Origin: Planctomycetota bacterium
GTDB lineage: Bacteria > Planctomycetota > PLA2 > JAEUHO01
Reading direction: 5' to 3'
Assembly: GCA_028281445.1 (NCBI GenBank)
Contig: JANQJW010000107.1
Location: forward strand, 1 to 42,727
DNA length: 42,727 nt
This document shows, in pieces, positions 1 through 7,980 of the stretch. The notes under the pieces are model-generated. The model was not told the DNA's origin. It did no database searches and worked only from the letters and a program-made list of their open reading frames with translations. A program made the position numbers and the translations under genes. The number at the start of each line of letters is the position of its first letter. The first letter of the stretch is position 1.

Positions 1-1236
1 CGTGGTTGCGCCGCAGGCAACGCACAGCTGGCCCGCATTTGCATGCTCGAGGGCCGGCGGGAGGAAGCCGTAGGGCTGCTCCATCGCGCGCTCGGCTTCG
101 CAAAGGAGCTGAACGATCCGGCCGTGGAGTGGCATTCCCACTCCGGTCTAGCCGCCGCCTACATGCAGCTGGACCGGTACGACGACGCCCACGAGCAGGC
201 ACAGGCGATGGTCGACTGCGGCAAGGCCGCGCGGGATGCCCCCTCGGAGACGATCGGTCGCTCCGCCCTGAGCCGGATCCTCTTGCGGCGTGGGCGGTAC
301 CGCGAGGCGCTGGACATCTCGCTGGCGGTCGAACGGGCGCATCGGGAAGTCGGACTCCAGCGCAATCGCATCGTGGCGAGCCTCACGTTGATCGATGCCT
401 GGCTCGAGTTGGGCGAGTTGGACAACGCTCGCTCGCGCATCAACGATGCGCTGCGCATCGGCGCGGCAATCGGAGAGCGCGATCTCCTCAGCGTCGTCCA
501 GGCGCTCGATGCCCAGGAGCACCTGGCGCGCGGCAACCTCACGCAAGCCCACGACGCGGTGACGGCAGCCGAGGCCAGTGCCGTCGGCGTGACGATGCCG
601 CTCTGGCGCTACCGCAGCTGGGTTGCGCGCTACGAAGTCGACATGGCAATCGGACGACACGCCGACGCTGCCGCGCGGCTTGCCCAGGCCGAGAAGGACA
701 TCGGCAACCTCGTGGACGCGTACGGTCGCAGCCAGATGCTCGCCGCGCGCGCAGCACTGGCGTTGGAAGAAGATGCCCCCGAGGCGGCGGCACGGGACTT
801 GGACGAAGGCCTCGCGCTGTACGCGGAGACCGGCGTGGAGACGGGACGCGGCATGCTGCTGGTCTCACGTGCGCTCGCGGCCACGCGCCTCGGCGAAAAG
901 GACGAGGCATCGGAGCGACTGCGCGAGGCAGCGGACTGGGCGCGGGAGACGGAGACGATCTCGGTCCTCGCGCTGAGTCACGCGTACCTGGGGAGAAGCG
1001 CCACGCAGGACATACTCGCGGCAAAGGTCCTCCTCGAACGCGACGGCGCACGCATTACGGCGCTTGCTCGCATGGCGTCCTACTTCGCGCTGTGGGAAGC
1101 GACGTGGTCGCTCCCGTTCCTGAAGGAAGCCCGCAGGATCCTCGCCGAGCTGGAGGCGCGGGCGCGACCCGAAGATCGCGAGGCGCTCTTACAGAATGTG
1201 CGACTCCATCGCGCGATCCACGAAGCGCAGCCGTGA
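1..1236 (+). CDS. TPR-repeat protein, C-terminal part (5' end outside window)
   Basis: The frame is open from base 1, so the N-terminus lies outside the window and about 411 residues are visible. The sequence is almost wholly alpha-helical with alternating Ala/Leu/Arg/Glu. It shows degenerate TPR-like hairpins of about 34-40 residues: EGRREEAVGLLHRAL, MQLDRYDDAHEQA, LRRGRYREALDI and LELGELDNARSRI. Arrays like this form protein-binding superhelices. In many bacteria they are the C-terminal half of large regulators, such as TPR kinases or MalT-like ATPases, with the catalytic part upstream. No catalytic motif is visible here, so the role is unknown. The next gene converges on it after about 270 bases. 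The reading frame is certain; function is inferred from the fold only. Confidence 0.8.
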   Translation, partial: RGCAAGNAQLARICMLEGRREEAVGLLHRALGFAKELNDPAVEWHSHSGLAAAYMQLDRYDDAHEQAQAMVDCGKAARDAPSETIGRSALSRILLRRGRYREALDISLAVERAHREVGLQRNRIVASLTLIDAWLELGELDNARSRINDALRIGAAIGERDLLSVVQALDAQEHLARGNLTQAHDAVTAAEASAVGVTMPLWRYRSWVARYEVDMAIGRHADAAARLAQAEKDIGNLVDAYGRSQMLAARAALALEEDAPEAAARDLDEGLALYAETGVETGRGMLLVSRALAATRLGEKDEASERLREAADWARETETISVLALSHAYLGRSATQDILAAKVLLERDGARITALARMASYFALWEATWSLPFLKEARRILAELEARARPEDREALLQNVRLHRAIHEAQP

Positions 1237-1419
1237 GCTTCGATCCGGACAGTGCGGCGCAGCGCCGCTGGCACGCCCGGGACCAATCGCGCCGAGTACT
1301 TCGCGCCGCTGACCCGGGGAACCCCTTACTCGCCTCAGGACGAAGCAGCGGGGCCGAACGCTGGGCTACTCCCGCCCGAGGGTGCATGGAGCGCGCCTCG
1401 TCGGCGCGCTGGCTGGCAT

Positions 1420-1486
1420 GCGGAAGGCCGATGAGGAGAACGACGCGTGGTTGACCCACGCGAGGCCGACGAAGTGGCCTGAGCGC
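1420..1486 (-). repeat. Dispersed 67-bp repeat, copy 1
   Basis: On the minus strand this stretch matches 30779-30845 at 60 of 67 positions with no gaps. It begins GCGCTCAGGCCACTTCGTCG and ends CTCATCGGCCTTCCGC. The centre is a hairpin, CGCGTGG-gtcaa-CCACGCG. Weaker similarity continues about 40 bases further, towards 1383. The repeat lies between two convergent genes. Confidence 0.75.
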
Positions 1487-1507
1487 GCCAGCCCAGCGTG
1501 CCGACCG

Positions 1508-2527
1508 CTACGAGGAGACGGCGCGGCCGCGCACCTGTTCCAAGAGACGCAGGTCGTCGCAGAGGTCGCGGAAGTCATCGGGGCGCACAGCCTGCTCGGC
1601 GTCGCTCATCGCCCGCTGGGGCTGCACGTGCACCTCGACCATGACGCCGTCGGCGCCGGCTGCGCACGCAGCGCGCGCCATCGGCGGGACGTAGGCGGAC
1701 TTGCCGGTGCCGTGGCTGGGATCGACGAGCACGGGCAGGTGCGAACGCTCGCGCACGGCCGGAACCGCGGCGAGGTCGAGCAGGTTGCGCGTCGCAGAGT
1801 CGAAGCCGCGGACGCCGCGCTCGCACAGCACGACATTCGGGTTGCCTTGCGCGAGGACGTACTCGGCGGCAAGCAGCCAGTCGGCGATGGTCGCCGCGCG
1901 GCTGCGCTTGAGCAGGACCGGATGCCCGCTGCGGCCGACCTCGATCAGAAGATCGAAGTTGCTCATGTTGCGCGTGCCGATCTGCAGCATGTCGACGTTG
2001 CTGACACACGCCTCGACGTGACGCGGGTCCATCACCTCGCTGACGGTCGGCAGGCCCGTCTCGAGACTCACGTCGCGGAGCAAGCGCAGGCCGTCGAGCC
2101 CCAGGCCGCGGAACGCGTACGGGCTGGTGCGCGGCTTGTAGGCGCCGCCGCGCAGGATGTCCGCGCCGGCTTCCTTCACCTGGCGGGCGATCTCGAGCAG
2201 GGTGTCGCCGTCTTCCACGGCGCACGGGCCGGCGATGATCGTCAGCGGTCCGCCGCCGATGCGGTGGGAGCCGACCTTGACGACCGTGGGTTCGCGTTGG
2301 TGCTCGAGGCCGGAGAGCGCGTACGGCGCCGTCAGCCGGACGACCTGGCGCACGCCTTCGAACACGCCGAGGGGCACGTGCCGCAAGCGGTCCAGATCGC
2401 CTTCGACGAGCAGGAGCGGTCCCTGCTGCGAGTCGATTGCGCGCGGCGTGCAACCGGCGCTGCGAACCGCCTCTTCGATGGCGGTGCGCTGTGCAGGCGT
2501 GATTGCGGGCTTGAGCTGGATCAGCAT
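1508..2527 (-). CDS. aroF: 3-deoxy-7-phosphoheptulonate (DAHP) synthase, AroA-I-beta/KDO8P type
   Basis: This enzyme condenses phosphoenolpyruvate with erythrose-4-phosphate, the first step of the shikimate pathway to aromatic amino acids, in the cytoplasm. The 339-residue length is typical of the short Thermotoga-like type. Residues 1-70 form a ferredoxin-like regulatory domain (MLIQLKPAITPAQ...). The TIM-barrel follows, with the signatures IIAGPCAVED, RGGAYKPRTSPYAFRGLG, SEVMDPRHVE, IGTRNMSNF, VLLKRS, LCERGVRGF, LVDPSHGTGKS and GVMVEVH. All main PEP/metal-binding motifs are intact. The start ATG has no Shine-Dalgarno but has TAGACT 10 bases upstream. It is transcribed divergently from tpiA. 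Family assignment is very secure; which aromatic product regulates it cannot be read from the sequence. Confidence 0.96.
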   Translation of the reverse strand: MLIQLKPAITPAQRTAIEEAVRSAGCTPRAIDSQQGPLLLVEGDLDRLRHVPLGVFEGVRQVVRLTAPYALSGLEHQREPTVVKVGSHRIGGGPLTIIAGPCAVEDGDTLLEIARQVKEAGADILRGGAYKPRTSPYAFRGLGLDGLRLLRDVSLETGLPTVSEVMDPRHVEACVSNVDMLQIGTRNMSNFDLLIEVGRSGHPVLLKRSRAATIADWLLAAEYVLAQGNPNVVLCERGVRGFDSATRNLLDLAAVPAVRERSHLPVLVDPSHGTGKSAYVPPMARAACAAGADGVMVEVHVQPQRAMSDAEQAVRPDDFRDLCDDLRLLEQVRGRAVSS

Positions 2528-2537
2528 TGGGGCAGAG

Positions 2538-2543
2538 AGTCTA
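2538..2543 (-). promoter_or_regulatory. -10-like box TAGACT of the DAHP synthase gene
   Basis: TAGACT on the minus strand ends 10 bases before the ATG at 2527. No Shine-Dalgarno lies between them, so the transcript may be leaderless or nearly so. It is one of about thirteen such boxes in the window. Confidence 0.45.
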
Positions 2544-2730
2544 CGGGGGGGATTGGGAGGAGCGAGCGTCTTCTATTGAGATGTTCGGCAGGCATGCACG
2601 GTTTCGTCGGCTGGCCTGATCGGCAAGCGTGGAAGCCGCTGGCGAGAGGGTGCGTCTCACGCGTGGCCGTTGCCGTTGCCGTGACCGTGGCCGAGTGATG
2701 CGTTGGGTTCCCTTGATGGGGTGCGGGGGG

Positions 2731-2736
2731 TACGGT
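2731..2736 (+). promoter_or_regulatory. -10-like box TACGGT of the tpiA operon
   Basis: TACGGT is followed by 7 bases (tgccgtc) and the tpiA ATG, with no Shine-Dalgarno in the gap. The 2528-2743 gap also contains a short GCCGTT/GTGGCC-rich simple-sequence run near 2663-2695 and no convincing -35 hexamer. Confidence 0.45.
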
Positions 2737-2743
2737 TGCCGTC

Positions 2744-3517
2744 ATGAGCGCCAATCGAATTCCCCTGATCGCCGGAAACTGGAAGATGAACGGCTCGCGT
2801 GCCGACGCGCGGGCCTGGGCCGAAGCCGCGGTGGCCGCGGCGGGCGACGCGTCGAACGACGCGGCGGTCTTCCCCCCCTACCCCTGGCTCGGCGAGGTGG
2901 CCGGGGTCGTCGGCGGCTCGCGCGTTGCCCTCGGCGGGCAGGCCTGCCATGGCGAGGTCTCGGGCGCCTACACCGCTGCCGTGTCCGCCGGCATGCTCAT
3001 GGAGACCGGCTGCCGCTACGTGCTGTGCGGCCACAGCGAGCGCCGGGCGCTCTTCGGCGAGGACGACGCCTTCGTGGCGGGGACCCTGGGTGCCGCCCTC
3101 CGAGCCGGCCTCGAGCCCGTGCTCTGCGTCGGCGAGACCCTGGAGGAACGCGAAACCGGCAACACGCAGTCGGTGCTGCTGCGCCAGGTCGACGCCGGGC
3201 TCGCCGAGATCCGCGGGCCCGACGACCCCCTGACGATTGCCTACGAACCGGTCTGGGCGATCGGAACCGGCAAGGCCGCCTCGCCGGCCGAGGCGGCGGA
3301 GGCCCATGGGTGGATCCGCGCGCGGGTCGCCGAGACCGACGCGGAGCGGGCCGGGCGGGTCCGAATCCTCTACGGCGGGAGCGTCAACCCGGAGAACATT
3401 GGGGGCTTCCTCGAGGTCCCGGACGTCGATGGAGCCCTGATCGGGGGGGCCGCTCTGGATCCGGCCAAGTTCAGCGCCATGATCCGTGCCACCCCGGCCA
3501 CCGCTCCCGGCGCGTAG
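2744..3517 (+). CDS. tpiA: Triosephosphate isomerase
   Basis: It interconverts dihydroxyacetone phosphate and glyceraldehyde-3-phosphate in glycolysis and gluconeogenesis. At 257 residues it has normal length. The active-site set is complete: AGNWKMN with Lys14, CGHSERR with catalytic His97, AYEPVWAIGTG with catalytic Glu168 followed by the flexible loop 6, and the phosphate-binding YGGSVNPEN and GALIGGAALD near the C-terminus. It is the first gene of a run with secG, yicC, gmk, rpoZ and coaC, all on the plus strand with short gaps. The tpiA-secG neighbourhood is common in bacteria. The start is fixed by the fold (RIPLIAGNWKMN) and by the TACGGT box 7 bases upstream. Confidence 0.98.
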   Translation: MSANRIPLIAGNWKMNGSRADARAWAEAAVAAAGDASNDAAVFPPYPWLGEVAGVVGGSRVALGGQACHGEVSGAYTAAVSAGMLMETGCRYVLCGHSERRALFGEDDAFVAGTLGAALRAGLEPVLCVGETLEERETGNTQSVLLRQVDAGLAEIRGPDDPLTIAYEPVWAIGTGKAASPAEAAEAHGWIRARVAETDAERAGRVRILYGGSVNPENIGGFLEVPDVDGALIGGAALDPAKFSAMIRATPATAPGA

Positions 3518-3575
3518 GTTCCCGGAACCCAGGAGCCTCGACACCCTCGTACCCTCGCCCGCGGAGAGCTTGCCG

Positions 3576-3977
3576 ATGTTCATGGACCTGCCCCTTGCCG
3601 CCGTGATGGACGTGGTCCGCAGCGCCGTGATGGTGGTCTTCGTGATCACGTCGTTCCTGCTGGTCATCGTGATCTTGTTGCAGGAAGGCAAGGGCGGCGG
3701 CCTCGCAGGCGCCTTCGGCGGCGCGGGGGCCGAGACGTTCGGCGTCAAGGCCGGCACGGTCAACCGCTTCACCGCGTGGCTGGCAGCACTCTTCCTCGGC
3801 CTCGCGCTGCTGTACGCCGGCTTGGCCGCGGCGCCCACCGACCCCGGCACGGCGCCCAGCACGGAGGAGTTCACGAATCCGGACGGGGACGCCAGCGAGG
3901 CAGGTGGCGCGAACAACGCCGGCGGCGCGAACAACGCAGGCGGAGACAACGCGGGCGGCAACGACGACGGGAAGTAG
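3576..3977 (+). CDS. secG: Preprotein translocase subunit SecG
   Basis: SecG is the small accessory subunit of the SecYEG inner-membrane channel and helps protein export. The 133-residue product has two membrane helices: about 16-36 (VMVVFVITSFLLVIVILLQ) and about 66-86 (FTAWLAALFLGLALLYAG). Between them is the family-typical loop QEGKGGGLAGAFGGAG and the AETFGVKAGT segment. The C-terminal 45 residues are a low-complexity Thr/Asp tail ending in GGANNAGGANNAGG-type repeats, longer than in Escherichia coli SecG. An upstream in-frame ATG at 3486 would add an implausible Pro/Arg leader. The start at 3576 has GGAGAG 7 bases upstream and begins directly at the first helix region. Confidence 0.95.
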   Translation: MFMDLPLAAVMDVVRSAVMVVFVITSFLLVIVILLQEGKGGGLAGAFGGAGAETFGVKAGTVNRFTAWLAALFLGLALLYAGLAAAPTDPGTAPSTEEFTNPDGDASEAGGANNAGGANNAGGDNAGGNDDGK

Positions 3978-3983
3978 CCCCCC

Positions 3984-4874
3984 ATGTCCGAGCCCGTCCG
4001 ATCCATGACCGGATCCGCGACCCACGTTGTGGAGACGGATGCCGGCCGCTTCGAGGCCGAGGCACGTTCGGTCAATCACCGCTTCATGAAGTCCACGGTC
4101 CGTACGCACGGCCCCGTGCCCAGCGTGAACGACGTCGTGGAAGCCGCATTGCGCAAGAGCGTGCGCCGCGGCCACGTAACCGTGCACGTGCGGTTTCGTC
4201 CCGGCCCTGCAACCGACTTCGAAAACCGCATCCACGACGAAGCGTTCGCCGCGGCCGCGCGGCGGCTGCGCGAGCTCGCGGAGACGCACGGCCTAGACGC
4301 GGTCTCCGTACGCGACGTGCTCGCGATCCCAGGCGTGCTGGCCGACGCGCGCACGCTGGGCGACGACGAGTCGCTGCAGAAGAGCGTGCGCGAGGTCGTG
4401 GACGGCCTCGTTTCGGCACTCCAGACCGCACGCGAACACGAAGGCGCGTTGATGGCCAAGGAGGTCGGCTCGATCGTGGACACGATCGCCGAGCTGACGG
4501 AACGAATCGCCAAGCGCGCCGACGAGGTGCCTGCGGCGTACCGGCAGCGGCTGGAAGAGCGCCTCGGCCGGCTTCTGGAGGGCAGCGGCGTCGAGCCGGA
4601 TCCGGCCCAGGTCGCGCGCGAGTGCGCCCTGATGGCCGAGCGCTCCGACGTACGCGAGGAAATCGCGCGCCTCGGGGCCCACGTCGAGCACACGCGGACC
4701 CTCCTGAAGGACGGCGGTGCCGTCGGACGGCGCCTCGACTTCCTGGCCCAGGAGTTCCATCGCGAGACGAACACCATCGCCAGCAAGACGAGCGACCTCG
4801 AGATGAACCGAACGGTGCTCGACCTGCGCGCCGCCGTGGAGCGCCTGCGAGAGCAGGTGCAGAACCTGGAGTAG
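3984..4874 (+). CDS. yicC: YicC family protein (putative endoribonuclease/RNase adaptor)
   Basis: It begins MSEPVRSMTGSATHV, matching the family start IRSMTGF. It ends with the conserved DUF1732 block GRRLDFLAQEFHRETNTIAS, SKTSDLEMNRTVLDL and REQVQNLE. The length, 296 residues, is normal. The middle is a long helical region rich in Glu/Arg. YicC proteins have been linked to stationary-phase survival and to small-RNA decay, and act in the cytoplasm; the exact role here is unknown. It starts 7 bases after the secG stop, with GGGAAG upstream, and is followed by gmk after 2 bases. The yicC-gmk-rpoZ-coaBC order is widely conserved, which supports the call. Confidence 0.95.
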   Translation: MSEPVRSMTGSATHVVETDAGRFEAEARSVNHRFMKSTVRTHGPVPSVNDVVEAALRKSVRRGHVTVHVRFRPGPATDFENRIHDEAFAAAARRLRELAETHGLDAVSVRDVLAIPGVLADARTLGDDESLQKSVREVVDGLVSALQTAREHEGALMAKEVGSIVDTIAELTERIAKRADEVPAAYRQRLEERLGRLLEGSGVEPDPAQVARECALMAERSDVREEIARLGAHVEHTRTLLKDGGAVGRRLDFLAQEFHRETNTIASKTSDLEMNRTVLDLRAAVERLREQVQNLE

Positions 4875-4876
4875 CC

Positions 4877-5452
4877 GTGGCGGACGGCGCACGCCTGATC
4901 GTGATCTCCGGCCCCAGCGGGGCGGGCAAGACCTCGATCGCCCTGCGGCTCCTGCGCGACGATCGCTTCGCCCGGGCGGTGACCGCGACGACCCGGCGCC
5001 CGCGGCCGGGTGAGGTCGCCGGCACGGACTACGAGTTCCTCAGCCGCGAGGCCTTCAACGAGCGCCTCGAAGACGACGGCTTCCTCGAGTACGCGGAGGT
5101 CTACGGCGACCTCTACGGCACACCCCGGCGCAACGTTGCCGCCATCCGGGAATCCGGGCGACACTGCGTGCTTGTCGTGGATGTGCAAGGTGTCGAGTCC
5201 CTCCAGGCCCTGGGGTCCGAGGTACTGGGCCCCGGCACGCTCTACGTCTTCGTGAAGCCCCCGAGTCTGGAAGAGCTCGAGGCGCGATTGCGAAATCGGG
5301 CTGGTGACACCGATGCGGCGATTGCCGCGCGGCTGGCGGCAGCCACGGAAGAGATGAAGAAGGAACCGGACTACGAGCTCGTGCTCGTCAATGACGACAT
5401 CGAGCGCGCCGTGCGCGAGTTGGCCGAAGCCCTCGGCCTGGACCTCGACTGA
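4877..5452 (+). CDS. gmk: Guanylate kinase
   Basis: It phosphorylates GMP to GDP with ATP, in purine nucleotide synthesis. The product has 191 residues. The P-loop is at about 13-20 (SGPSGAGKTS). The GMP-binding segment follows: TATTRRPRPGEVAGTDYEFLS and the FLEYAEVYGDLYGTP motif. DVQGVESL and RLRNRAGDT (lid) come next. The start is taken as the GTG two bases after the yicC stop, which gives VADGARLIVISGPSG; the open frame continues upstream inside yicC but is not homologous there. Very short spacing implies translational coupling with yicC. All catalytic motifs are intact. Confidence 0.97.
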   Translation: MADGARLIVISGPSGAGKTSIALRLLRDDRFARAVTATTRRPRPGEVAGTDYEFLSREAFNERLEDDGFLEYAEVYGDLYGTPRRNVAAIRESGRHCVLVVDVQGVESLQALGSEVLGPGTLYVFVKPPSLEELEARLRNRAGDTDAAIAARLAAATEEMKKEPDYELVLVNDDIERAVRELAEALGLDLD

Positions 5453-5465
5453 AAGGGAGATCCTC

Positions 5466-5672
5466 ATGGAGGAGAAGATCCGCGTCATCGACGAGCTGGA
5501 ACAGAAGGTCGGCGGACGCTTCCAGCTGACGGCTCTGCTCCAGAAGCGCATCCGCGAGCTGGTGGCCGGTGCACCGCGCCTCGTCGAGATCCGCTCGGAG
5601 AACCCCATCGACATTGCCATCGAGGAGATCCGCGCCGGCAAGATCGAACTCGTACCTGAGGATGCCGAGTAG
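5466..5672 (+). CDS. rpoZ: DNA-directed RNA polymerase subunit omega
   Basis: This is the small RNA polymerase subunit that binds the beta' subunit and helps assembly. The 68-residue protein carries the usual core GGRFQLTALLQKRIRELVAG, then PRLVEI and NPIDIAIEEIRAGKIEL. It is slightly shorter than the E. coli protein (91 residues) because the C-terminal tail is reduced, as in many phyla. A good Shine-Dalgarno (AAGGGAGA) lies 8 bases before the ATG. It sits 13 bases after gmk and 6 bases before coaC, in the conserved gmk-rpoZ-coaBC order. Confidence 0.95.
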   Translation: MEEKIRVIDELEQKVGGRFQLTALLQKRIRELVAGAPRLVEIRSENPIDIAIEEIRAGKIELVPEDAE

Positions 5673-5678
5673 CGCGGC

Positions 5679-6233
5679 TTGAGCAAACGAAGCGTCGTCG
5701 TCTGTGTCGGCGGGAGCATCGCCGCCTACAAGGCGTGCGACCTCGTCTCCAGGCTCGTCCAGGACGGCTACGAGGTCGAGGTCGTCATGACCGAGGCGGC
5801 GGAGCAGTTCGTCCGCCCGCTCAGCTTCTCGGCCCTCACGCACAAGCCGGTGTTCACCCAGGCCGGCTGGTTCCGCGGGGACGGCGGCCGCAGCCCCGCC
5901 GATCACCTGGAGGCAACCGAGGCCGCGGATCTCGTGGTGGTCGCCCCCTGCACGGCCAACCTCATCGGAAAGTTCGCCGCCGGCATCGCCGACGAGATCG
6001 TCTCGACGACCCTGCTCGGCGCCGCATGCCCCATCTTGATCGCGCCGGCCATGAATCCGCGCATGTGGGCCAACCGGCGGGTCCAGGCCAATGTCGCGGT
6101 GCTGAAGGAAGACGGCGTCCACGTGCTCGGCCCGGACGAAGGCCACATCGCGGAGGGCCCCGAAGGCACCGGCCGCATGGTGGAGCCCGAGGGAATCGCC
6201 GCCGAGATCGGGCGTTTGGCTCCAAGGGGGTAG
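5679..6233 (+). CDS. coaC: Phosphopantothenoylcysteine decarboxylase (CoaC domain alone)
   Basis: This flavoprotein of the HFCD family decarboxylates phosphopantothenoyl-cysteine in coenzyme A synthesis. Motifs: VVVCVGGSIAAYKACDL (FMN-binding start), SFSALTHKPVF, catalytic-His segment ADHLEATEAADLVVVAPCTA, NLIGKFAAGIADE, APAMNPRMW (the PxMNxxMW substrate loop) and EGPEGTGRMVEP. At 184 residues it is only the N-terminal half of the usual 400-residue CoaBC fusion. The sequence stops just where CoaB would begin, so the ligase must be encoded elsewhere. The start is a TTG 6 bases after the rpoZ stop, and no better start fits the N-terminal strand. It is the last gene of the operon. Confidence 0.92.
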   Translation: MSKRSVVVCVGGSIAAYKACDLVSRLVQDGYEVEVVMTEAAEQFVRPLSFSALTHKPVFTQAGWFRGDGGRSPADHLEATEAADLVVVAPCTANLIGKFAAGIADEIVSTTLLGAACPILIAPAMNPRMWANRRVQANVAVLKEDGVHVLGPDEGHIAEGPEGTGRMVEPEGIAAEIGRLAPRG

Positions 6234-6243
6234 CCGGGCGCCG

Positions 6244-6249
6244 TAGGAT
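6244..6249 (+). promoter_or_regulatory. -10-like box TAGGAT of the octaheme cytochrome gene
   Basis: TAGGAT is followed by 9 bases and the ATG at 6259, without a Shine-Dalgarno. It lies just after the coaC stop and suggests the cytochrome has its own, possibly leaderless, transcript. Confidence 0.45.
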
Positions 6250-6258
6250 CCGATACGC

Positions 6259-7878
6259 ATGCGCTTCCGACTCGCCCTCGTCTTCGTCGCGACGCTGGCC
6301 CTGGGACTGTGGGTCACCGCGTGCGGCGACGACGAACCGGTAGCCCCCGCCGAGACGGACACGGCGAAGACGGCCTGGGAGGAGTGGGCCTCCTTCCCCG
6401 AGGTCGATCCGGAGCGAATCCCGTCCAAGCTGGCGACCAACCCGGGCGAGCCCTGGGGCGACTACATAGGCAGCGAGGCGTGCAAGCGCTGCCACGAAGA
6501 GGACTACCACAAGTGGCGCGGCTCCTTTCACAGCCGCACGCTGTACGACGCGACACAAGAGACCGTCTTCGGTGACTTTTCCGGCACGAAGCGATTCGAC
6601 GATCCGGAAGCCGAGTGGATCGTCATTCCCTTCTCCAAGAAGGACGAGCAGGGCCGGACGCGCTTCTACATGGACGTGCGCTTTCGCACGCTCGCCGAGG
6701 GCAGCACGGGCGACCCGCGCAAGCGGGACAACTACAAGGCGGGCTACCTCCCGGACCTCTCCGAGGTCGAGTTCGAGATCATCTACGCGTTCGGCAACCG
6801 CAAGCACCAGCCGTATGTGATCCGCGACAAGCGCGGGCTGACCTGGGTCGCGCCAGTCTACTGGGACGACGTGGTCAAGGAATGGCGCTACGACGGCTGG
6901 CGCCCATACGTGCGCTCGTGCGGCTCGTGCCACGTGACCGGAATCAAGACCTCGGACACGCCGTGGTTCCCGGGCCAGTTCCCGATCCAGAGCACGCCGG
7001 ACAACCTGATCCGGTACAGCCTGGGGCCCGGGGAAGAAGGCTGGGCGGAAGGGGCCGTAGGCTGCGAGACCTGCCACGGCCCGGGCCGCGCGCACCTTCG
7101 TGCCGTAGAGTCGATCGGCGTCGAGGAGTACCGCCGCCAGATCGAGGCAGGCACGAAGAAGGCCACGATCTACGACGGCAAGCGCGAGTCGTTCGAGCGC
7201 CGGCTCGACGCGTGCGGGCAGTGCCACAACTTCCACACCGAGAGCAGCTGCACGTGGGTCCCGGGCCCGGAAGGGTTCGATCGCGACCCGTGGAAGCAGC
7301 GGCTCGAGCCTGCGTCCAACACGCTGGCACCGGGCGAGCTACCGAAGGTCACACAGTTCTATCTCGACGGCTCGGACATGAGCCCGTGCACGATCGTCTG
7401 GGTCTACCAGAAGTCGAAGATGCACGCGGCGGGCATCAGCTGCGTGGAGTGCCACGACCCGCATGGGTCGGACTACTGGCCGTCGCTCATCAAGCCCATC
7501 CACGACAACAGTCTCTGCATCGAGTGCCACGACGAGTACGCGAGCGTCGAAGCGCAGACCAAGCACTCGCGGCACCTGGCGGGCTCACCGGGCAATCGCT
7601 GCGTCGAGTGCCACATGCCGCGCATCATGGAGTTCACCAACGGCGTCTACATGATGGGGAAGAAGATCCACAGCCACGAGTTCAGCATCCCCACCGGCAT
7701 CCGCCGGCCGGGGGGTCCGAACGCCTCCTGCAACATCTGCCACGTGGACCGCAACCACCAGTGGACCCAGGAGATCCTCGCGCAGTGGGCGGCCGAGAAA
7801 GCCGCCGAGGAGGGTGACAAGGCTCCCGGCAGGAAGCCCGCCAAGCCCGCGGAAGGCGGCAAGCCGGCCGGAGATTAG
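6259..7878 (+). CDS. Octaheme c-type cytochrome lipoprotein
   Basis: The 539-residue product has a lipoprotein signal peptide (LGLWVTAC, lipidated Cys at about residue 22). It has eight CXXCH heme c motifs, at about residues 75 (CKRCH), 221 (CGSCH), 269 (CETCH), 319 (CGQCH), 395 (CVECH), 420 (CIECH), 448 (CVECH) and 491 (CNICH). The first motif context, GSEACKRCHEEDYHKWRGS, and the CVECHMP motif are typical of periplasmic multiheme electron-transfer proteins of the cytochrome c-554/NrfA-like superfamily. No CXXCK or other special catalytic heme motif is seen, so an electron-transfer role on the outer or periplasmic face is more likely than a defined reductase. The last 35 residues are Lys/Pro/Ala-rich. 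No cytochrome maturation genes are nearby. Heme count is certain; substrate or partner is unknown. Confidence 0.92.
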   Translation: MRFRLALVFVATLALGLWVTACGDDEPVAPAETDTAKTAWEEWASFPEVDPERIPSKLATNPGEPWGDYIGSEACKRCHEEDYHKWRGSFHSRTLYDATQETVFGDFSGTKRFDDPEAEWIVIPFSKKDEQGRTRFYMDVRFRTLAEGSTGDPRKRDNYKAGYLPDLSEVEFEIIYAFGNRKHQPYVIRDKRGLTWVAPVYWDDVVKEWRYDGWRPYVRSCGSCHVTGIKTSDTPWFPGQFPIQSTPDNLIRYSLGPGEEGWAEGAVGCETCHGPGRAHLRAVESIGVEEYRRQIEAGTKKATIYDGKRESFERRLDACGQCHNFHTESSCTWVPGPEGFDRDPWKQRLEPASNTLAPGELPKVTQFYLDGSDMSPCTIVWVYQKSKMHAAGISCVECHDPHGSDYWPSLIKPIHDNSLCIECHDEYASVEAQTKHSRHLAGSPGNRCVECHMPRIMEFTNGVYMMGKKIHSHEFSIPTGIRRPGGPNASCNICHVDRNHQWTQEILAQWAAEKAAEEGDKAPGRKPAKPAEGGKPAGD

Positions 7879-7980
7879 GTCCCTGTCAGGGCCCGGCGGC
7901 CTCGGCGGCGTTGCTTTCCCTACATACCGGGGCTCCCGAGCCTGAATGGGCCCGGCCTTGCCACCGATTCATGGGGGGCA

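Noticed and set aside
1382..2698. A 438-residue plus-strand open frame over the DAHP synthase gene
   Set aside because: The minus strand encodes a complete DAHP synthase; the plus-strand frame is a shadow.
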